Shown here piece after piece: positions 44,130 to 52,127 of a stretch of DNA of 61,742 nt. The notes beneath the pieces are model-generated. The model searched no databases. It was not told the DNA's origin and saw only the letters and a list, made by a program, of their open reading frames with translations. This DNA comes from a virus. A program made the position numbers and the translations under genes. Location: positions 1 to 61,742 of the IMG/VR virus record IMGVR_UViG_3300042503_000814. The stretch is one strand, 5' to 3'. Numbering within the stretch: the stretch's first letter is position 1; every line of letters starts with the position of its first letter.

Positions 44130-44595
44130 CGATGCCCTCCTACTAGGCAAGTGCCCCGCGGCGACAGCGGACACGCAGAGGGCTGGAAAACAGGGCAGGC
44201 TGGCTGGCGACACGCGGCGTTTTCGGGTTTCGCGAAACTGGGATGTGTCGTCGGAGAGGGGAAAAAGCGACATGTGGGGGCTAGGGGAGGGAAAAAATCC
44301 AGGGGTGGATATGACAATAATCCGCTCTCGGCCTGGGGGGGAACGGGGGGTCTTCGGCTTGTCGCCTACCCTTTCCCCCTCGTTCTAAACCGTTGCCCCG
44401 CCAGCACTTAGGGCATTCGCTCCGATTACGCACGGGAATCACGGGAATCATCACCAAGTTGATCAACATTGTTTTTCTCCGGGGCCGGTCTGGCATGCAT
44501 CGCCCCTATCCACCCGTACACTATCCCTCTCTTGCAATCCCGTTGCATATCATCCTGGCTGTTCACCCGTACACTATTCCGGCGGTTCAACAAAA
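44130..44595. promoter_or_regulatory. late-operon upstream region with palindrome and direct repeats
   Basis: No convincing gene in this ~466 bp. GTTTCGCGAAAC (44227-44238) is a perfect 12-bp palindrome and a possible operator. CACCCGTACACTAT occurs twice (44511-44524 and 44564-44577), 53 bp apart. G-runs and C-runs are frequent. The late promoter is expected here, reading leftward, but I cannot assign a -35/-10 pair. Confidence 0.5.
44511..44577. repeat. two direct copies of CACCCGTACACTAT
   Basis: Exact 14-bp repeats at 44511-44524 and 44564-44577, start-to-start 53 bp (about five helical turns). They lie between a strong terminator and the first late gene, so binding sites for a late activator or repeated promoter elements are plausible. 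Confidence 0.7.
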
Positions 44596-44627
44596 TAGCC
44601 CCCGGGGAAACTACTCCCCGGGGGCTA
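44596..44627 (-). terminator. strong intrinsic terminator
   Basis: TAGCCCCCGGGGA (44596-44608) and TCCCCGGGGGCTA (44615-44627) form a perfect 13-bp GC-rich stem with a 6-base loop. On the minus strand it is followed by TTTTGTT. It ends transcription of 44655-45656 and isolates it from the late operon. Confidence 0.92.
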
Positions 44628-44654
44628 TACGCTTGTCCGCTACTGTACGGCGGT

Positions 44655-45656
44655 CTACCTTCCCGCGTAGTATTCCCGCAACGCTTCGCGGTACGCTTCA
44701 ACGTCGCCCGCTACCGCCTGCCCCCGTACCGTTTCCCGTAGGGTGGTGATGTGCCCCCGCTGCTCTGGTGTCCACGGTTCCGGGTTTGGAGTCTGGGCCG
44801 GTGTGAAGCGGTCCCGCTCCGTTCCAGCGTCTAGTGCCCCCGCGACGAATGTCCGGGGGTATTCCACGCGGCTGGTGCTGGACACCATACGGTAGGCCGT
44901 TTCAGTCTCTGCCAGTTCCTCACACCCGCCATCCGGCACCCACCTACCGTCTACCCTCTTGCCAGTGTAGAAGAGAAAGTTAGTGGTGGACACCGGTACA
45001 CTTTTCATCCGTCCATCCGTTTCAACGTGTGCCACGCCCCCGGACACTGCCACGCCTTCCATCACTACCTCTGCCATCGGCTCACCCACAATGGCGGCTC
45101 TGGCGGTAGCGTGTGAGACTGTACGGGTTTCCAGCGTCGGCCTACCCGCCCCCGGACGACGGCCCCGGATGCCGTTCCGGCTAGCCTCTTCCACTGCCAT
45201 TGCCAGCGTAGCGGGGGAAGGGGCCGATAGGCTCATACTGGCGACGTAAGAGCGGTAGCGGCGCGTTGCTTTGCGTGATCCCGTGGCGGTCTGGCGGTCC
45301 CTCCAATGCATCTTCTTCAAACGGCCCCGGACGATATGCAACGCTCGCATCCGATCGCCATATCCTACGCCCATTTCCTGCCACTGGGCGGGTGTGATCG
45401 TCCAAAGTAGCCAACGGAACAAGGCTACCGCCTCTTCAATCTCCCCGGGGCCGAAAGTACGGCCATCCTGCCCCCCCATATCCCAGCGGAATGATCGCTC
45501 AGCGTACCCGTCCACCGCCTGCCAGACTTCCAATGTATCCCCGAAACACTTTGGGGAGAACGGTTCAACCGGTCCGGGCTTCCCCGGAATGATGGGGCAA
45601 GACTGTGCATAGGTGGAACGGATATCACGGCGGGTGGTTTTCAGACTCTTGATCAT
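44655..45656 (-). CDS. hypothetical protein, isolated transcription unit
   Basis: 333 residues from ATG 45656 (GGAGAG upstream). Regions: FGPGEIEEAVALFRWLLW, WRDRQTATGSRKATRRYR (basic), then GRRPGAGRPTLETRTVSHAT. No family recognised. The gene stands alone between the repeat-rich control region and a very strong terminator, the position expected of a regulator or replication protein, but this is inference. Confidence 0.65.
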   Translation of the reverse strand: MIKSLKTTRRDIRSTYAQSCPIIPGKPGPVEPFSPKCFGDTLEVWQAVDGYAERSFRWDMGGQDGRTFGPGEIEEAVALFRWLLWTITPAQWQEMGVGYGDRMRALHIVRGRLKKMHWRDRQTATGSRKATRRYRSYVASMSLSAPSPATLAMAVEEASRNGIRGRRPGAGRPTLETRTVSHATARAAIVGEPMAEVVMEGVAVSGGVAHVETDGRMKSVPVSTTNFLFYTGKRVDGRWVPDGGCEELAETETAYRMVSSTSRVEYPRTFVAGALDAGTERDRFTPAQTPNPEPWTPEQRGHITTLRETVRGQAVAGDVEAYREALREYYAGR

Positions 45657-46249
45657 GACTGTCTCTCCGTTGGTTACGTTGGCCAGTATCTGCTGGCCAC
45701 GGTTGAAATGTATCACTTACTATCGGCCGGGGGAAGGGTGTAACCAAAATTCTTTTTGGTTATTAACCGCTGCCAGTGTCTAGGTGGTGTAATCGCGGCC
45801 AACGCCGCGACAACTCAAAACGACAACGATTCTACTATCTGTCATAACTGGCAGATGGCAGCAGCAGTTGTCACATTTTCGATTCGCCCAGGTTACACTG
45901 GGCCGTACTAGGTTGGCGGGCAGTAAAATCGATTCGATTCGATTTTATTAACCGCTGCCAACGTCTAGTATCGTCGCGGCACTTGCCGCGTTTCACCCGT
46001 CACCCGCGTGTTAGCTACTGCGCATGCGGGCAGCAAAACCATCAGATACGCGGACGACTCCGCATGCTGTCCTATGGGCAGCTACCGTGCTTTGCGCGGT
46101 GCCTATTGCAGGCGGATTCGGACAACGCTGGGAGAAGGCATACGAAGCCCGGAGCCGTTTGACTCCCGCCACCAGAAGACCGGCAATAGCTAGTACACCA
46201 GCCGGGTCCGCGTATCTGATTGTTTTGTTTCCTTCAATGGAGTTAATCC
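45657..46249. promoter_or_regulatory. repeat-rich divergent control region, possible origin
   Basis: 593 bp without genes. TAACCAAAA/TTTTGGTTA inverted repeat (45741-45762). TTATTAACCGCTGCCA then GTCTAG occurs twice (45760 and 45945), each followed 15-30 bp later by a near-identical hairpin CGCGGC-4-GCCGCG (about 45794-45809 and 45975-45990). GCCCAG/CTGGGC at 45886-45903. TAAAATCGA/TCGATTTTA around 45923-45947, including GATTC tandem units. It lies between divergent operons and should contain both promoters; the iterated structure also fits a replication origin or repressor-operator region. Confidence 0.7.
45760..45990. repeat. duplicated module: 16-24 bp repeat plus hairpin
   Basis: Copy 1 45760-45810 and copy 2 45945-45990, 185 bp apart: TTATTAACCGCTGCCA, two variable bases, GTCTAG, spacer, then CGCGGC hairpin (loops CAAC and ACTT). 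Loops and spacers differ while stems are kept, which suggests selection on structure. Confidence 0.75.
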
Positions 46250-46600
46250 ATGTCAAAGGCCCAGGCTGGTGCTACGGCCATCATGGAGGCTCTGAGGATT
46301 CCTTTGGACAAGTTAAGGCAGGCGGGCAATGTTGCCGTGCCAGCTGATGACTTGTGCGAACGGGCCATCCTTGGGTGTCTCAATTCCCGTGATGGCAGTT
46401 GGCGTAAGACTCGCCCGTCGAATGAGGAATCCGAAACGCTTTGGGCGTTGGTGAAGTTTCACCGTTCGGGTGGTTCCTTGTACGGGTGGCCGTGGTTTGC
46501 ACCCAAGGATCTGATCGACCCGCTGGATACCCTCGCGGTAGTCCTGCTGGGTGGTCATTCCAATGCGGCAAACGCATGGCAACGTGCGATGCACGGTTAA
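46250..46600 (+). CDS. hypothetical protein, first plus-strand gene
   Basis: 116 residues, MSKAQAGATAIMEALRIPLD, GGAG 8 bases upstream. Helical N-terminus and WALVKFHRSGGSLYGWPWFA. First gene of the small-gene operon; unknown function. Confidence 0.7.
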   Translation: MSKAQAGATAIMEALRIPLDKLRQAGNVAVPADDLCERAILGCLNSRDGSWRKTRPSNEESETLWALVKFHRSGGSLYGWPWFAPKDLIDPLDTLAVVLLGGHSNAANAWQRAMHG

Positions 46601-46726
46601 CGGGATTCGATCCCGGGCAGGTGGTGGTGAGGGTGCGATATGACTGCACCCAATAAGGCCAAACAAGCTGCCTGCCCGGGTTCGGTTGCCGCTTCCGGTA
46701 ATCGGTTTCTTTCCATGGAGGTGCGT

Positions 46727-47554
46727 ATGGCAATTCGCCGTATACGTGCCGCCAAGCCTCTGGGTGTCATTCTGCACCGGGGCGTGTCTCCTTATGACGG
46801 TTCTCCGTACGTGGTGATCATGCCACTGCGGAATTCCAAGAATAAGAAGACCGGCTCAATGCTTCAGACCTATATTCTTAGGGCTGATATGCATCCAGTG
46901 GTGGCGGTACGCGAAGAACAAGATGGGGCCATCTGTTTCAACTGCCCCATGCGTGGTCTGGTCGGCTTTCCTAAGCGGACACCGGCCAACGCAAAGCGTA
47001 ATCCAAAGCGTTGGCGTGCGTGTTATGTCAACGTCGGGCAGGGGCCAGCAATGGTCTACGGTGCCTACATGCGTGGTCGGTACGTTGAATACGATCCGAT
47101 CATGCATGATCAGTACATCCGTGATCGCAAGATCCGGTTCGGTACATACGGGGAGCCGGTGCTGATACCGCTTGCCCTGGTGCAGCATCTGGCCGGTCTT
47201 TCAGACGGCTGGACGGGCTACACCCATGCGTGGAGCAACCTGACCTACGCTCCATACAAGCAGTTCTTCATGGCCAGTGTCCATGGTCTTACGGGGCCAT
47301 GGTCACGGGAACATGCGAAGTCTCTTGGCTGGCGTACCTTCCGCACTATGCGGGGAGGTGAGCCTGCTGCTGATGAAGTCTTGTGCCCAGCGTCTTTGGA
47401 GGCTGGCCATCGTCTTAGCTGCCTGACTTGCAGGCTGTGCGACGGTGCCGGTGTCCGCAAGATCGGCTTGGCTATGCGTGATGTGTACATCCCCGGGCAT
47501 GGTGGCAAGGCGATTATGACCGCTGTCGCCAACCTGCCCATTCTCCAAGCGTAA
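46727..47554 (+). CDS. conserved phage protein with CxxC motifs
   Basis: 275 residues from ATG 46727 (GGAGGTGCGT just before). Motifs: CFNCPMR, RACYVNVGQGPAMVYGAYMR, RFGTYGEPVLIPL, GYTHAW, MASVHG, GWRTFR, ADEVLCPAS, CLTCRLCDG. I recall this layout as a widespread phage family without a proven function. The Cys pairs suggest a metal or iron-sulphur site. Confidence 0.75.
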   Translation: MAIRRIRAAKPLGVILHRGVSPYDGSPYVVIMPLRNSKNKKTGSMLQTYILRADMHPVVAVREEQDGAICFNCPMRGLVGFPKRTPANAKRNPKRWRACYVNVGQGPAMVYGAYMRGRYVEYDPIMHDQYIRDRKIRFGTYGEPVLIPLALVQHLAGLSDGWTGYTHAWSNLTYAPYKQFFMASVHGLTGPWSREHAKSLGWRTFRTMRGGEPAADEVLCPASLEAGHRLSCLTCRLCDGAGVRKIGLAMRDVYIPGHGGKAIMTAVANLPILQA

Positions 47555-47563
47555 AGGCGCAGC

Positions 47564-47755
47564 ATGGAAACGATGAATGCGGAGACGATTGGACGCAAGG
47601 CCACAGTGGTCGGCCCAAACCGGCGATCGTTGTCGGACAAGAAACTGCTGTCCGAAATCAAACGGCTGAAGCGTGACTGCGCCAGTTTTGGCGGGGCCAT
47701 GCTGCTGGCCGCTTACCAAGCCGATGCCGAGCGGCGTGGCTTAAAGGAGGTATGA
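47564..47755 (+). CDS. small hypothetical protein
   Basis: 63 residues, basic middle (LSEIKRLKRDC). Overlaps the next gene by ATGA. No family recognised. Confidence 0.6.
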   Translation: METMNAETIGRKATVVGPNRRSLSDKKLLSEIKRLKRDCASFGGAMLLAAYQADAERRGLKEV

Positions 47756-47985
47756 GCGTGGAATACACACTGACAGACGCCAGGTTGCGGTCGCTGAAGG
47801 CAGCTGTGACCCGTGCCCAGAACAAGCAGGATTGGCGGGCCGTGATCGCGGCATGCGAGAAGGCAGACCGGACGTTCCGAGAGCAAGGATACCCGGACTG
47901 CTGGTCAGACTTTGAGCGACACAAGGGTGACGCAGAGTTGTCCCTGAAGTTCAACTACCTGCTCATAGATAAGGGGTGCTGGTGA
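47752..47985 (+). CDS. small hypothetical protein
   Basis: 77 residues, helical (ARLRSLKAAVTRAQNKQDWR) with CWSDFERHKGDAELSLKFN. AGGAGG precedes the start. Function unknown. Confidence 0.65.
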   Translation: MSVEYTLTDARLRSLKAAVTRAQNKQDWRAVIAACEKADRTFREQGYPDCWSDFERHKGDAELSLKFNYLLIDKGCW

Positions 47986-47986
47986 C

Positions 47987-48196
47987 ATGGGCAAACCAGC
48001 CAGATGGACGGCACCCAACGGCAACGTGTGGGAATTCGTACGCACAGAGAAGACCATTGGCGCGGAAGGGTTTACGCCGGGGCATCAAAGGACAATGTGG
48101 TATCTGGATCGCATCCACAAAGTGACGCGGCCAGACGGCACGGTGTACTACGACTACGAGATGATCGATTGTGGGCAACATCACGGAGACAAGTGA
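47987..48196 (+). CDS. small hypothetical protein
   Basis: 69 residues. Beta-rich: ARWTAPNGNVWEFVRTEKTI, MWYLDRIHKVTRPDGTVYYD. Start lies just after the previous stop. Function unknown. Confidence 0.65.
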   Translation: MGKPARWTAPNGNVWEFVRTEKTIGAEGFTPGHQRTMWYLDRIHKVTRPDGTVYYDYEMIDCGQHHGDK

Positions 48197-48198
48197 CC

Positions 48199-48375
48199 AT
48201 GTTTATTAAGTATGTGGCCGAGGTGAGGTTTGATGAACTGGGGTGGGTGACTATCCCAGAAGAGTTCGCAACCCGCGAGCAGGCGGATACGCGGGCCTTT
48301 GGCATGGCGTTGACGATGGGCGGGAAGGAAACCCGCGTGATCGAAGTGCCAGACGGCGAGAAGGTGGAGGCGTGA
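48199..48375 (+). CDS. small hypothetical protein
   Basis: 58 residues MFIKYVAEVRFDELGWVTIP, a small mixed fold. Tight spacing to both neighbours (GTGACCATG junctions). Function unknown. Confidence 0.6.
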   Translation: MFIKYVAEVRFDELGWVTIPEEFATREQADTRAFGMALTMGGKETRVIEVPDGEKVEA

Positions 48376-48377
48376 CC

Positions 48378-48506
48378 ATGGAATGTGATCAGTGTGGGTG
48401 CGGCGAGCAGGCGTGGAGCGGTGTCTTAGGTGACCTGTTCCATGCCTGCTGCCGTGCGTGTGGTTGGGTATACTCTTGTCCACTAGAGGAGGTGAGTGAT
48501 GAGTGA
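48378..48506 (+). CDS. 42-residue zinc-ribbon-like protein
   Basis: MECDQCGCGEQ... ...CCRACGWVYSC holds two Cys clusters, CxxC and CCxxC, spaced like a zinc ribbon. GTGACCATG junction to the previous gene. Could bind nucleic acid or protein. Confidence 0.6.
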   Translation: MECDQCGCGEQAWSGVLGDLFHACCRACGWVYSCPLEEVSDE

Positions 48507-48711
48507 TGTGCGACTGCCGCTCAATGTGCGGCTCAGTGATCTGAGGACTTTGTTGACATGGAAGGATGGCGATTGCGATCCCGAGATGTATGTGCGGATC
48601 GAATCGGGCCGAGCGTTTCTGTATGCCGTGAAGCGTATGCATGGGCAGAACGGTATCGGCAAGATGGTGTGGAGCCGTGAGATTCCGGTGCTACCGGGGG
48701 AGGATGACTGA
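48499..48711 (+). CDS. small hypothetical protein
   Basis: 70 residues from ATG 48499, with AGGAGG overlapping the end of the previous gene. LSDLRTLLTWKDGDCDPEMY, RAFLYAVKRMH. Coupled. Function unknown. Confidence 0.65.
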   Translation: MSDVRLPLNVRLSDLRTLLTWKDGDCDPEMYVRIESGRAFLYAVKRMHGQNGIGKMVWSREIPVLPGEDD

Positions 48712-48908
48712 TGGCTAAGACTGTTGCGGTCCACCTGACCGCTGACGAGATCGATGGTTTGTTCGATGCGTTGGATGACCAAGTTCGCCACTGGGAGAAC
48801 TGCGGTGGCAACGATGAGGAGAACGCACGTTATGCCCGCATCATCGCTGGCCTGACTGCGACCGCTCGCAAGTTGGAGAACGCCCGTGACCAGATGGAGG
48901 ACGAGTGA
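48711..48908 (+). CDS. small acidic helical protein
   Basis: 65 residues, MAKTVAVHLTADEIDGLFDA, acidic and helical. TGATG junctions on both sides. Function unknown. Confidence 0.65.
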   Translation: MAKTVAVHLTADEIDGLFDALDDQVRHWENCGGNDEENARYARIIAGLTATARKLENARDQMEDE

Positions 48909-49150
48909 TGCCACGCATTGCCGTGTGTCTGAACTATGAGGACAGGGATAACCCTCGCTTCTCAGGCGAGAACGATTACCCGGACTACTGCCGACAGTGC
49001 TACGCGGAAGCAGACGAGGCAGAGATTGCCGCTGAGTACGGCGTATCCGTGGATGCGGTGGACAAGATCGGTGACGAACACCCGGGGTATGAGGGTGAGG
49101 ACTACACCTGCACCGAGTGTGGCAAGACCCTGACAAGGAGGGATGACTGA
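48908..49150 (+). CDS. small acidic zinc-ribbon protein
   Basis: 80 residues. PDYCRQCYAE and YTCTECGKTLTR provide two CxxC pairs about 40 residues apart around an acidic loop, as in zinc ribbons. Starts MPRIAVCLNY. Function unknown. Confidence 0.65.
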   Translation: MPRIAVCLNYEDRDNPRFSGENDYPDYCRQCYAEADEAEIAAEYGVSVDAVDKIGDEHPGYEGEDYTCTECGKTLTRRDD

Positions 49151-49425
49151 TGCACCAGATAGCACCAGTGCCCAACCACAATGGCTCACCAGCCGATGCG
49201 CTGGCCGAGCAGATGATGGAGGTGTGCCATGCCTTGGAGGCAGCGGTAGGTGCCATGTGCCAGTGGCAACCGCATGGCAGGGACTACCAGATTGGTGGTG
49301 ACTACCAGGCTGACAGGATTGAGTTCCTGAGACGGGTTGGTTTGTTGGAGGCAATGGCCAAGCAGTACGAACAGGAAGCGATTGCTGTGATGGAATACTA
49401 CAACTGGAAAGAGAGGGTCGGATGA
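49150..49425 (+). CDS. small hypothetical protein
   Basis: 91 residues. ADALAEQMMEVCHALEAAVG helix, then RIEFLRRVGLLEAMAKQYEQ. TGATG-type junction before and ATGA overlap after. Function unknown. Confidence 0.65.
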   Translation: MHQIAPVPNHNGSPADALAEQMMEVCHALEAAVGAMCQWQPHGRDYQIGGDYQADRIEFLRRVGLLEAMAKQYEQEAIAVMEYYNWKERVG

Positions 49426-49670
49426 GCAGATACCATGTGAAGGTGGGTGATGCGACGTTCGCCTACGGGTATGACCGTCCGTTGCAGGAATACTTCTTGC
49501 AGAAGCACACGCCGGGGGAGGGTGACTACCCAGACGTTGAGGATTTGGTGGGCAGCTTCACCGGCAAGGGCTACGGCACTGCCGGTGAACTGTTGGAAGC
49601 GGTGGCTAAGCATGGCCTGCCGTTGCCGGAAGCGCATATGACTCTGATCAGTTTGGATCTACCCTTCTAA
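49422..49670 (+). CDS. small hypothetical protein
   Basis: 82 residues MSRYHVKVGDATFAYGYDRP... The opening beta-hairpin is typical of a compact fold. ATGA overlap with the gene before. Function unknown. Confidence 0.65.
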   Translation: MSRYHVKVGDATFAYGYDRPLQEYFLQKHTPGEGDYPDVEDLVGSFTGKGYGTAGELLEAVAKHGLPLPEAHMTLISLDLPF

Positions 49671-49680
49671 GGAGACAGCT

Positions 49681-50124
49681 ATGAACCGTGAAGATTGCAA
49701 GGTCGGTATGACGGTGTCGTTCGGGCGTGGGCGTGGTGCCCATACCAAGGGCAGGGTGCTGAAGGTCAACGAGAAGAAGGCCAAGGTGGAAACGCTGGAG
49801 CAACGCAACAGCAATGCCGCTGGCACCATCTGGAACGTGCCCTACTCCATGCTGACAGCGTGCGAGTTCGTCGCCCCGCAGGCACAGCCCTATCCCAATG
49901 GGCTGACGATCACCGGGGTGCGGTATCTTACAGGCAACGAGTGCCTCAATGAGGGGTGGGACATCGGGCTGTACGACTTCGCGGTCGCACTCACCCTGTC
50001 CGATGGCTCCATGATCTTTGCGTCTGCGGACTATGAGGGTAACGGGCCTGGTGCCCTGTTCGGTCGGATGCGTACCGGCGAGCAGTTCATCCTGTCCCCA
50101 GCACAGAAGGAGGTGGCGGTATGA
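49681..50124 (+). CDS. KOW/SH3-like small protein
   Basis: 147 residues. VGMTVSFGRGRGAHTKGRVL followed by KVNEKKAKVETLEQRN looks like a small SH3/KOW barrel of the kind that binds RNA or ribosome-associated factors. The C-terminal half is separate (GWDIGLYDFAVALTLSDGSM). Role unknown. Confidence 0.65.
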   Translation: MNREDCKVGMTVSFGRGRGAHTKGRVLKVNEKKAKVETLEQRNSNAAGTIWNVPYSMLTACEFVAPQAQPYPNGLTITGVRYLTGNECLNEGWDIGLYDFAVALTLSDGSMIFASADYEGNGPGALFGRMRTGEQFILSPAQKEVAV

Positions 50125-50384
50125 ATCGCAAGCGCAAGTGGGCCAAGTGCGACGAGTGCGGCGGCGAGGTGTGGTTCGATGCGTGGGTTGACCTCAATGG
50201 AGAGGTGGCTGGCGGTCCATACCAGAACACGTTTTGCGAAACCTGCGAGGGCGAAGCCACCTATACCGAGGTTGAGGGCGAGCCTGTCACCTGCGAAGAC
50301 GACGGGGATGACGAGCTAGACAACTTGGACGACGATGACGATGAAGACCTAGACGACTGGGAGGTAGACGATGACTGTGAGTGA
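50121..50384 (+). CDS. zinc-ribbon protein with polyacidic tail
   Basis: 87 residues. AKCDECGGEVWFD and FCETCEGEA give two CxxC pairs; the last 30 residues are almost all Asp/Glu (DDGDDELDNLDDDDDEDLDD). DNA-mimic or protein-inhibitor roles are possible but unproved. Confidence 0.65.
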   Translation: MNRKRKWAKCDECGGEVWFDAWVDLNGEVAGGPYQNTFCETCEGEATYTEVEGEPVTCEDDGDDELDNLDDDDDEDLDDWEVDDDCE

Positions 50385-50568
50385 TCGACTGAAGTGCGAC
50401 GATCTTTTGCGACGGGCGTTGGACTTAATGAACGATGCCATGTGGTCGCATATCTACGACGCGCAGAATGGCGAACGGCCCGAGCCGAATTGCCAGTTCT
50501 CTGCGTGGATCGCGGATTGCGAATCGTTTCTTACGGAGGAAAGCCATGAAGGTACTGGTAGCGTGTGA
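50371..50568 (+). CDS. small hypothetical protein
   Basis: 65 residues, helical, with Cys and Trp pairs (CQFSAWIADCESF). Overlaps the previous gene by 14 bases and the methyltransferase gene by 23. Function unknown. Confidence 0.55.
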   Translation: MTVSDRLKCDDLLRRALDLMNDAMWSHIYDAQNGERPEPNCQFSAWIADCESFLTEESHEGTGSV

Positions 50569-51121
50569 GTTCACCGGCACGGTGCGCCGTGCGTTCCGTG
50601 AGCTAGGGCATGAGGCATGGAGTTGCGATCTCCTGCCTGCCGAGGATGGCGGGCCGCACATACAGGGTGATGTTCGCCAGGTTTTGGGTGACGGGTGGGA
50701 TCTGATGGTTGCCCACCCACCATGCACCCACCTTGCGGTCAGTGGTGCCCGCCATTTCCATCGCAAGCAGGTCGAACAGGCCGAGGCTTTGGAGTTTGTG
50801 CGGACGCTGATGGATGCACCCATCCCACGCATAGCACTGGAGAACCCAGTGTCTGTGATCAGCAGTCGGATTCGTAGGCCGGACCAGATCATCCAGCCAT
50901 ACCAGTTCGGCCATCCCGAATCCAAGAAGACATGCCTCTGGTTGAAGGGACTCAACCCCCTGCAACCAACGGCTGTGATGCAGATGCGTGGACGGTGGGA
51001 GAACCAGACTCCCAGTGGACAGAACAAGTTAGGGCCATCGCCGGATCGGTGGAAGATCCGCAGCAAGACCTACCCCGGTATTGCACATGCGATGGCTACA
51101 CAGTGGGGCGTGGAGGAATGA
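50546..51121 (+). CDS. small DNA cytosine methyltransferase-like protein
   Basis: 191 residues from ATG 50546 (GGAGGAAAGCC). VLVACEFTGTVRRAFRELGH and CDLLPAEDGGPHIQGDV form the SAM-binding side; WDLMVAHPPCTHLAVSGA holds the PPC motif and RIALENPVSVI the ENP/ENV-like motif of C5-cytosine methyltransferases. Much shorter than usual, with no clear target-recognition domain. Could modify phage DNA or be a SAM-dependent enzyme of another kind. Confidence 0.7.
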   Translation: MKVLVACEFTGTVRRAFRELGHEAWSCDLLPAEDGGPHIQGDVRQVLGDGWDLMVAHPPCTHLAVSGARHFHRKQVEQAEALEFVRTLMDAPIPRIALENPVSVISSRIRRPDQIIQPYQFGHPESKKTCLWLKGLNPLQPTAVMQMRGRWENQTPSGQNKLGPSPDRWKIRSKTYPGIAHAMATQWGVEE

Positions 51122-51474
51122 TGGCACATACACCAGGGCGGTGGGAGTTGGTGTGGTTTCGCGGCAAAGGCAGCGTAGCCCGTATTCGGCTGAACGGATC
51201 GACGGTCTACCAAGTGAGCGATGTGACTGACCCGGAGTTCCCATCCGGCACGCCCCGCTACAACTTGGATGACCTGCGATTGATGTCAGCTGCACCTGAG
51301 TTGCTGGCTGCGCTGAAGGCTATCGAAGACGATCTGTTGATGCTGGATGGCGGTGACTTTGGGCACAGCGTGAAGGGGTGGAGGGACATGGATGCCACTT
51401 CAGTGGACAGTCTTGTCTCCTCATCCTTCCGACTGGCTTCAGACGCTATTGCCAAGGCAGAAGGGAGTGCGTGA
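51121..51474 (+). CDS. hypothetical protein with MSAAPELLAAL motif
   Basis: 117 residues. WELVWFRGKGSVARIRLNGS, then DDLRLMSAAPELLAALKAIE, a motif frequent in short phage proteins of unknown function. TGATG junction after the methyltransferase. Confidence 0.7.
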   Translation: MAHTPGRWELVWFRGKGSVARIRLNGSTVYQVSDVTDPEFPSGTPRYNLDDLRLMSAAPELLAALKAIEDDLLMLDGGDFGHSVKGWRDMDATSVDSLVSSSFRLASDAIAKAEGSA

Positions 51475-51671
51475 TGAGCCGGTTCATTGTGGAGTTCGAC
51501 CGCATCGACTGGAAGGAACTAAGCACGCAGAAGGAGCAGCTGTTCCTGCATGGTGGCGAGGACTGGGCCGAGGGATTGATCAACTTAATTGACTACATCC
51601 AAGACTCTGCGTCGGAGCAGGGTCAACCAGTGGTGTGGCTAGATGAGGGAGACACGGATGTCTATGATTGA
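51474..51671 (+). CDS. small acidic hypothetical protein
   Basis: 65 residues, acidic, aromatic-rich (GGEDWAEGLINLIDYIQDSA). Overlaps the next small gene by 14 bases. Function unknown. Confidence 0.6.
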   Translation: MSRFIVEFDRIDWKELSTQKEQLFLHGGEDWAEGLINLIDYIQDSASEQGQPVVWLDEGDTDVYD

Positions 51672-51813
51672 CGCTTGGAAAGACGAGCAGATTGAGACTG
51701 CCATTCGCCTGTTGGTCTGCGCTGAGCGGTTGTTGGAACCGTTCCGTGACCAGGAGGGGGACTGGGGTAGGGTGTACGAGCAGATCAATAAGTTTCTGAA
51801 GGAGGAGTGCTGA
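51658..51813 (+). CDS. 51-residue hypothetical protein
   Basis: ATG 51658 gives MSMIDAWKDEQIETAIRLLV..., helical, ending FLKEEC. TGA overlaps the ATG at 51813. Upstream GAGGGAGA can act as ribosome-binding site. Supported by tight coupling. Confidence 0.6.
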   Translation: MSMIDAWKDEQIETAIRLLVCAERLLEPFRDQEGDWGRVYEQINKFLKEEC

Positions 51814-52127
51814 TGAACACGCTGTCTGAGAAGATGGTGTACGACACGCCGATTGAGATGCTACGTCATATGGTTGGGTCGTTTGACCGCTGCAACGAAT
51901 CCTTTATGGATGACAAGACGATCCCGCAGTTGCTGACTATCTACAACTGCTGGATGCGGTGCGGCTGGGACTTCTACCCTGACGAATGGACGACCAAGCA
52001 GGTGAAGGAAGCGATGGAGGGCATCGCCCCTGACTGGGATGAGAATGAGCGTCCCGTGTACCACAAGGATCGCAGCGAGACGCGGTTCGTTGGGGCGTTT
52101 GAGATTGTCTGGAAAGGAGAACGCTGA
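51813..52127 (+). CDS. hypothetical protein
   Basis: 104 residues, GGAGGAGTGCTG before ATG 51813. Acidic, aromatic-rich (NCWMRCGWDFYPDEWTTKQV). TGATG junction to next gene. Function unknown. Confidence 0.65.
   Translation: MNTLSEKMVYDTPIEMLRHMVGSFDRCNESFMDDKTIPQLLTIYNCWMRCGWDFYPDEWTTKQVKEAMEGIAPDWDENERPVYHKDRSETRFVGAFEIVWKGER

Noticed and set aside
45868-45898. A sigma-70 promoter (TTGTCA ... TTACAC)
   Set aside because: Spacing of 19 bases and poor -10 match; too weak to list as a promoter.
46024-46249. Plus-strand open frame inside the control region
   Set aside because: No ribosome-binding site, no motif, runs past the start of the first real plus-strand gene in another frame.
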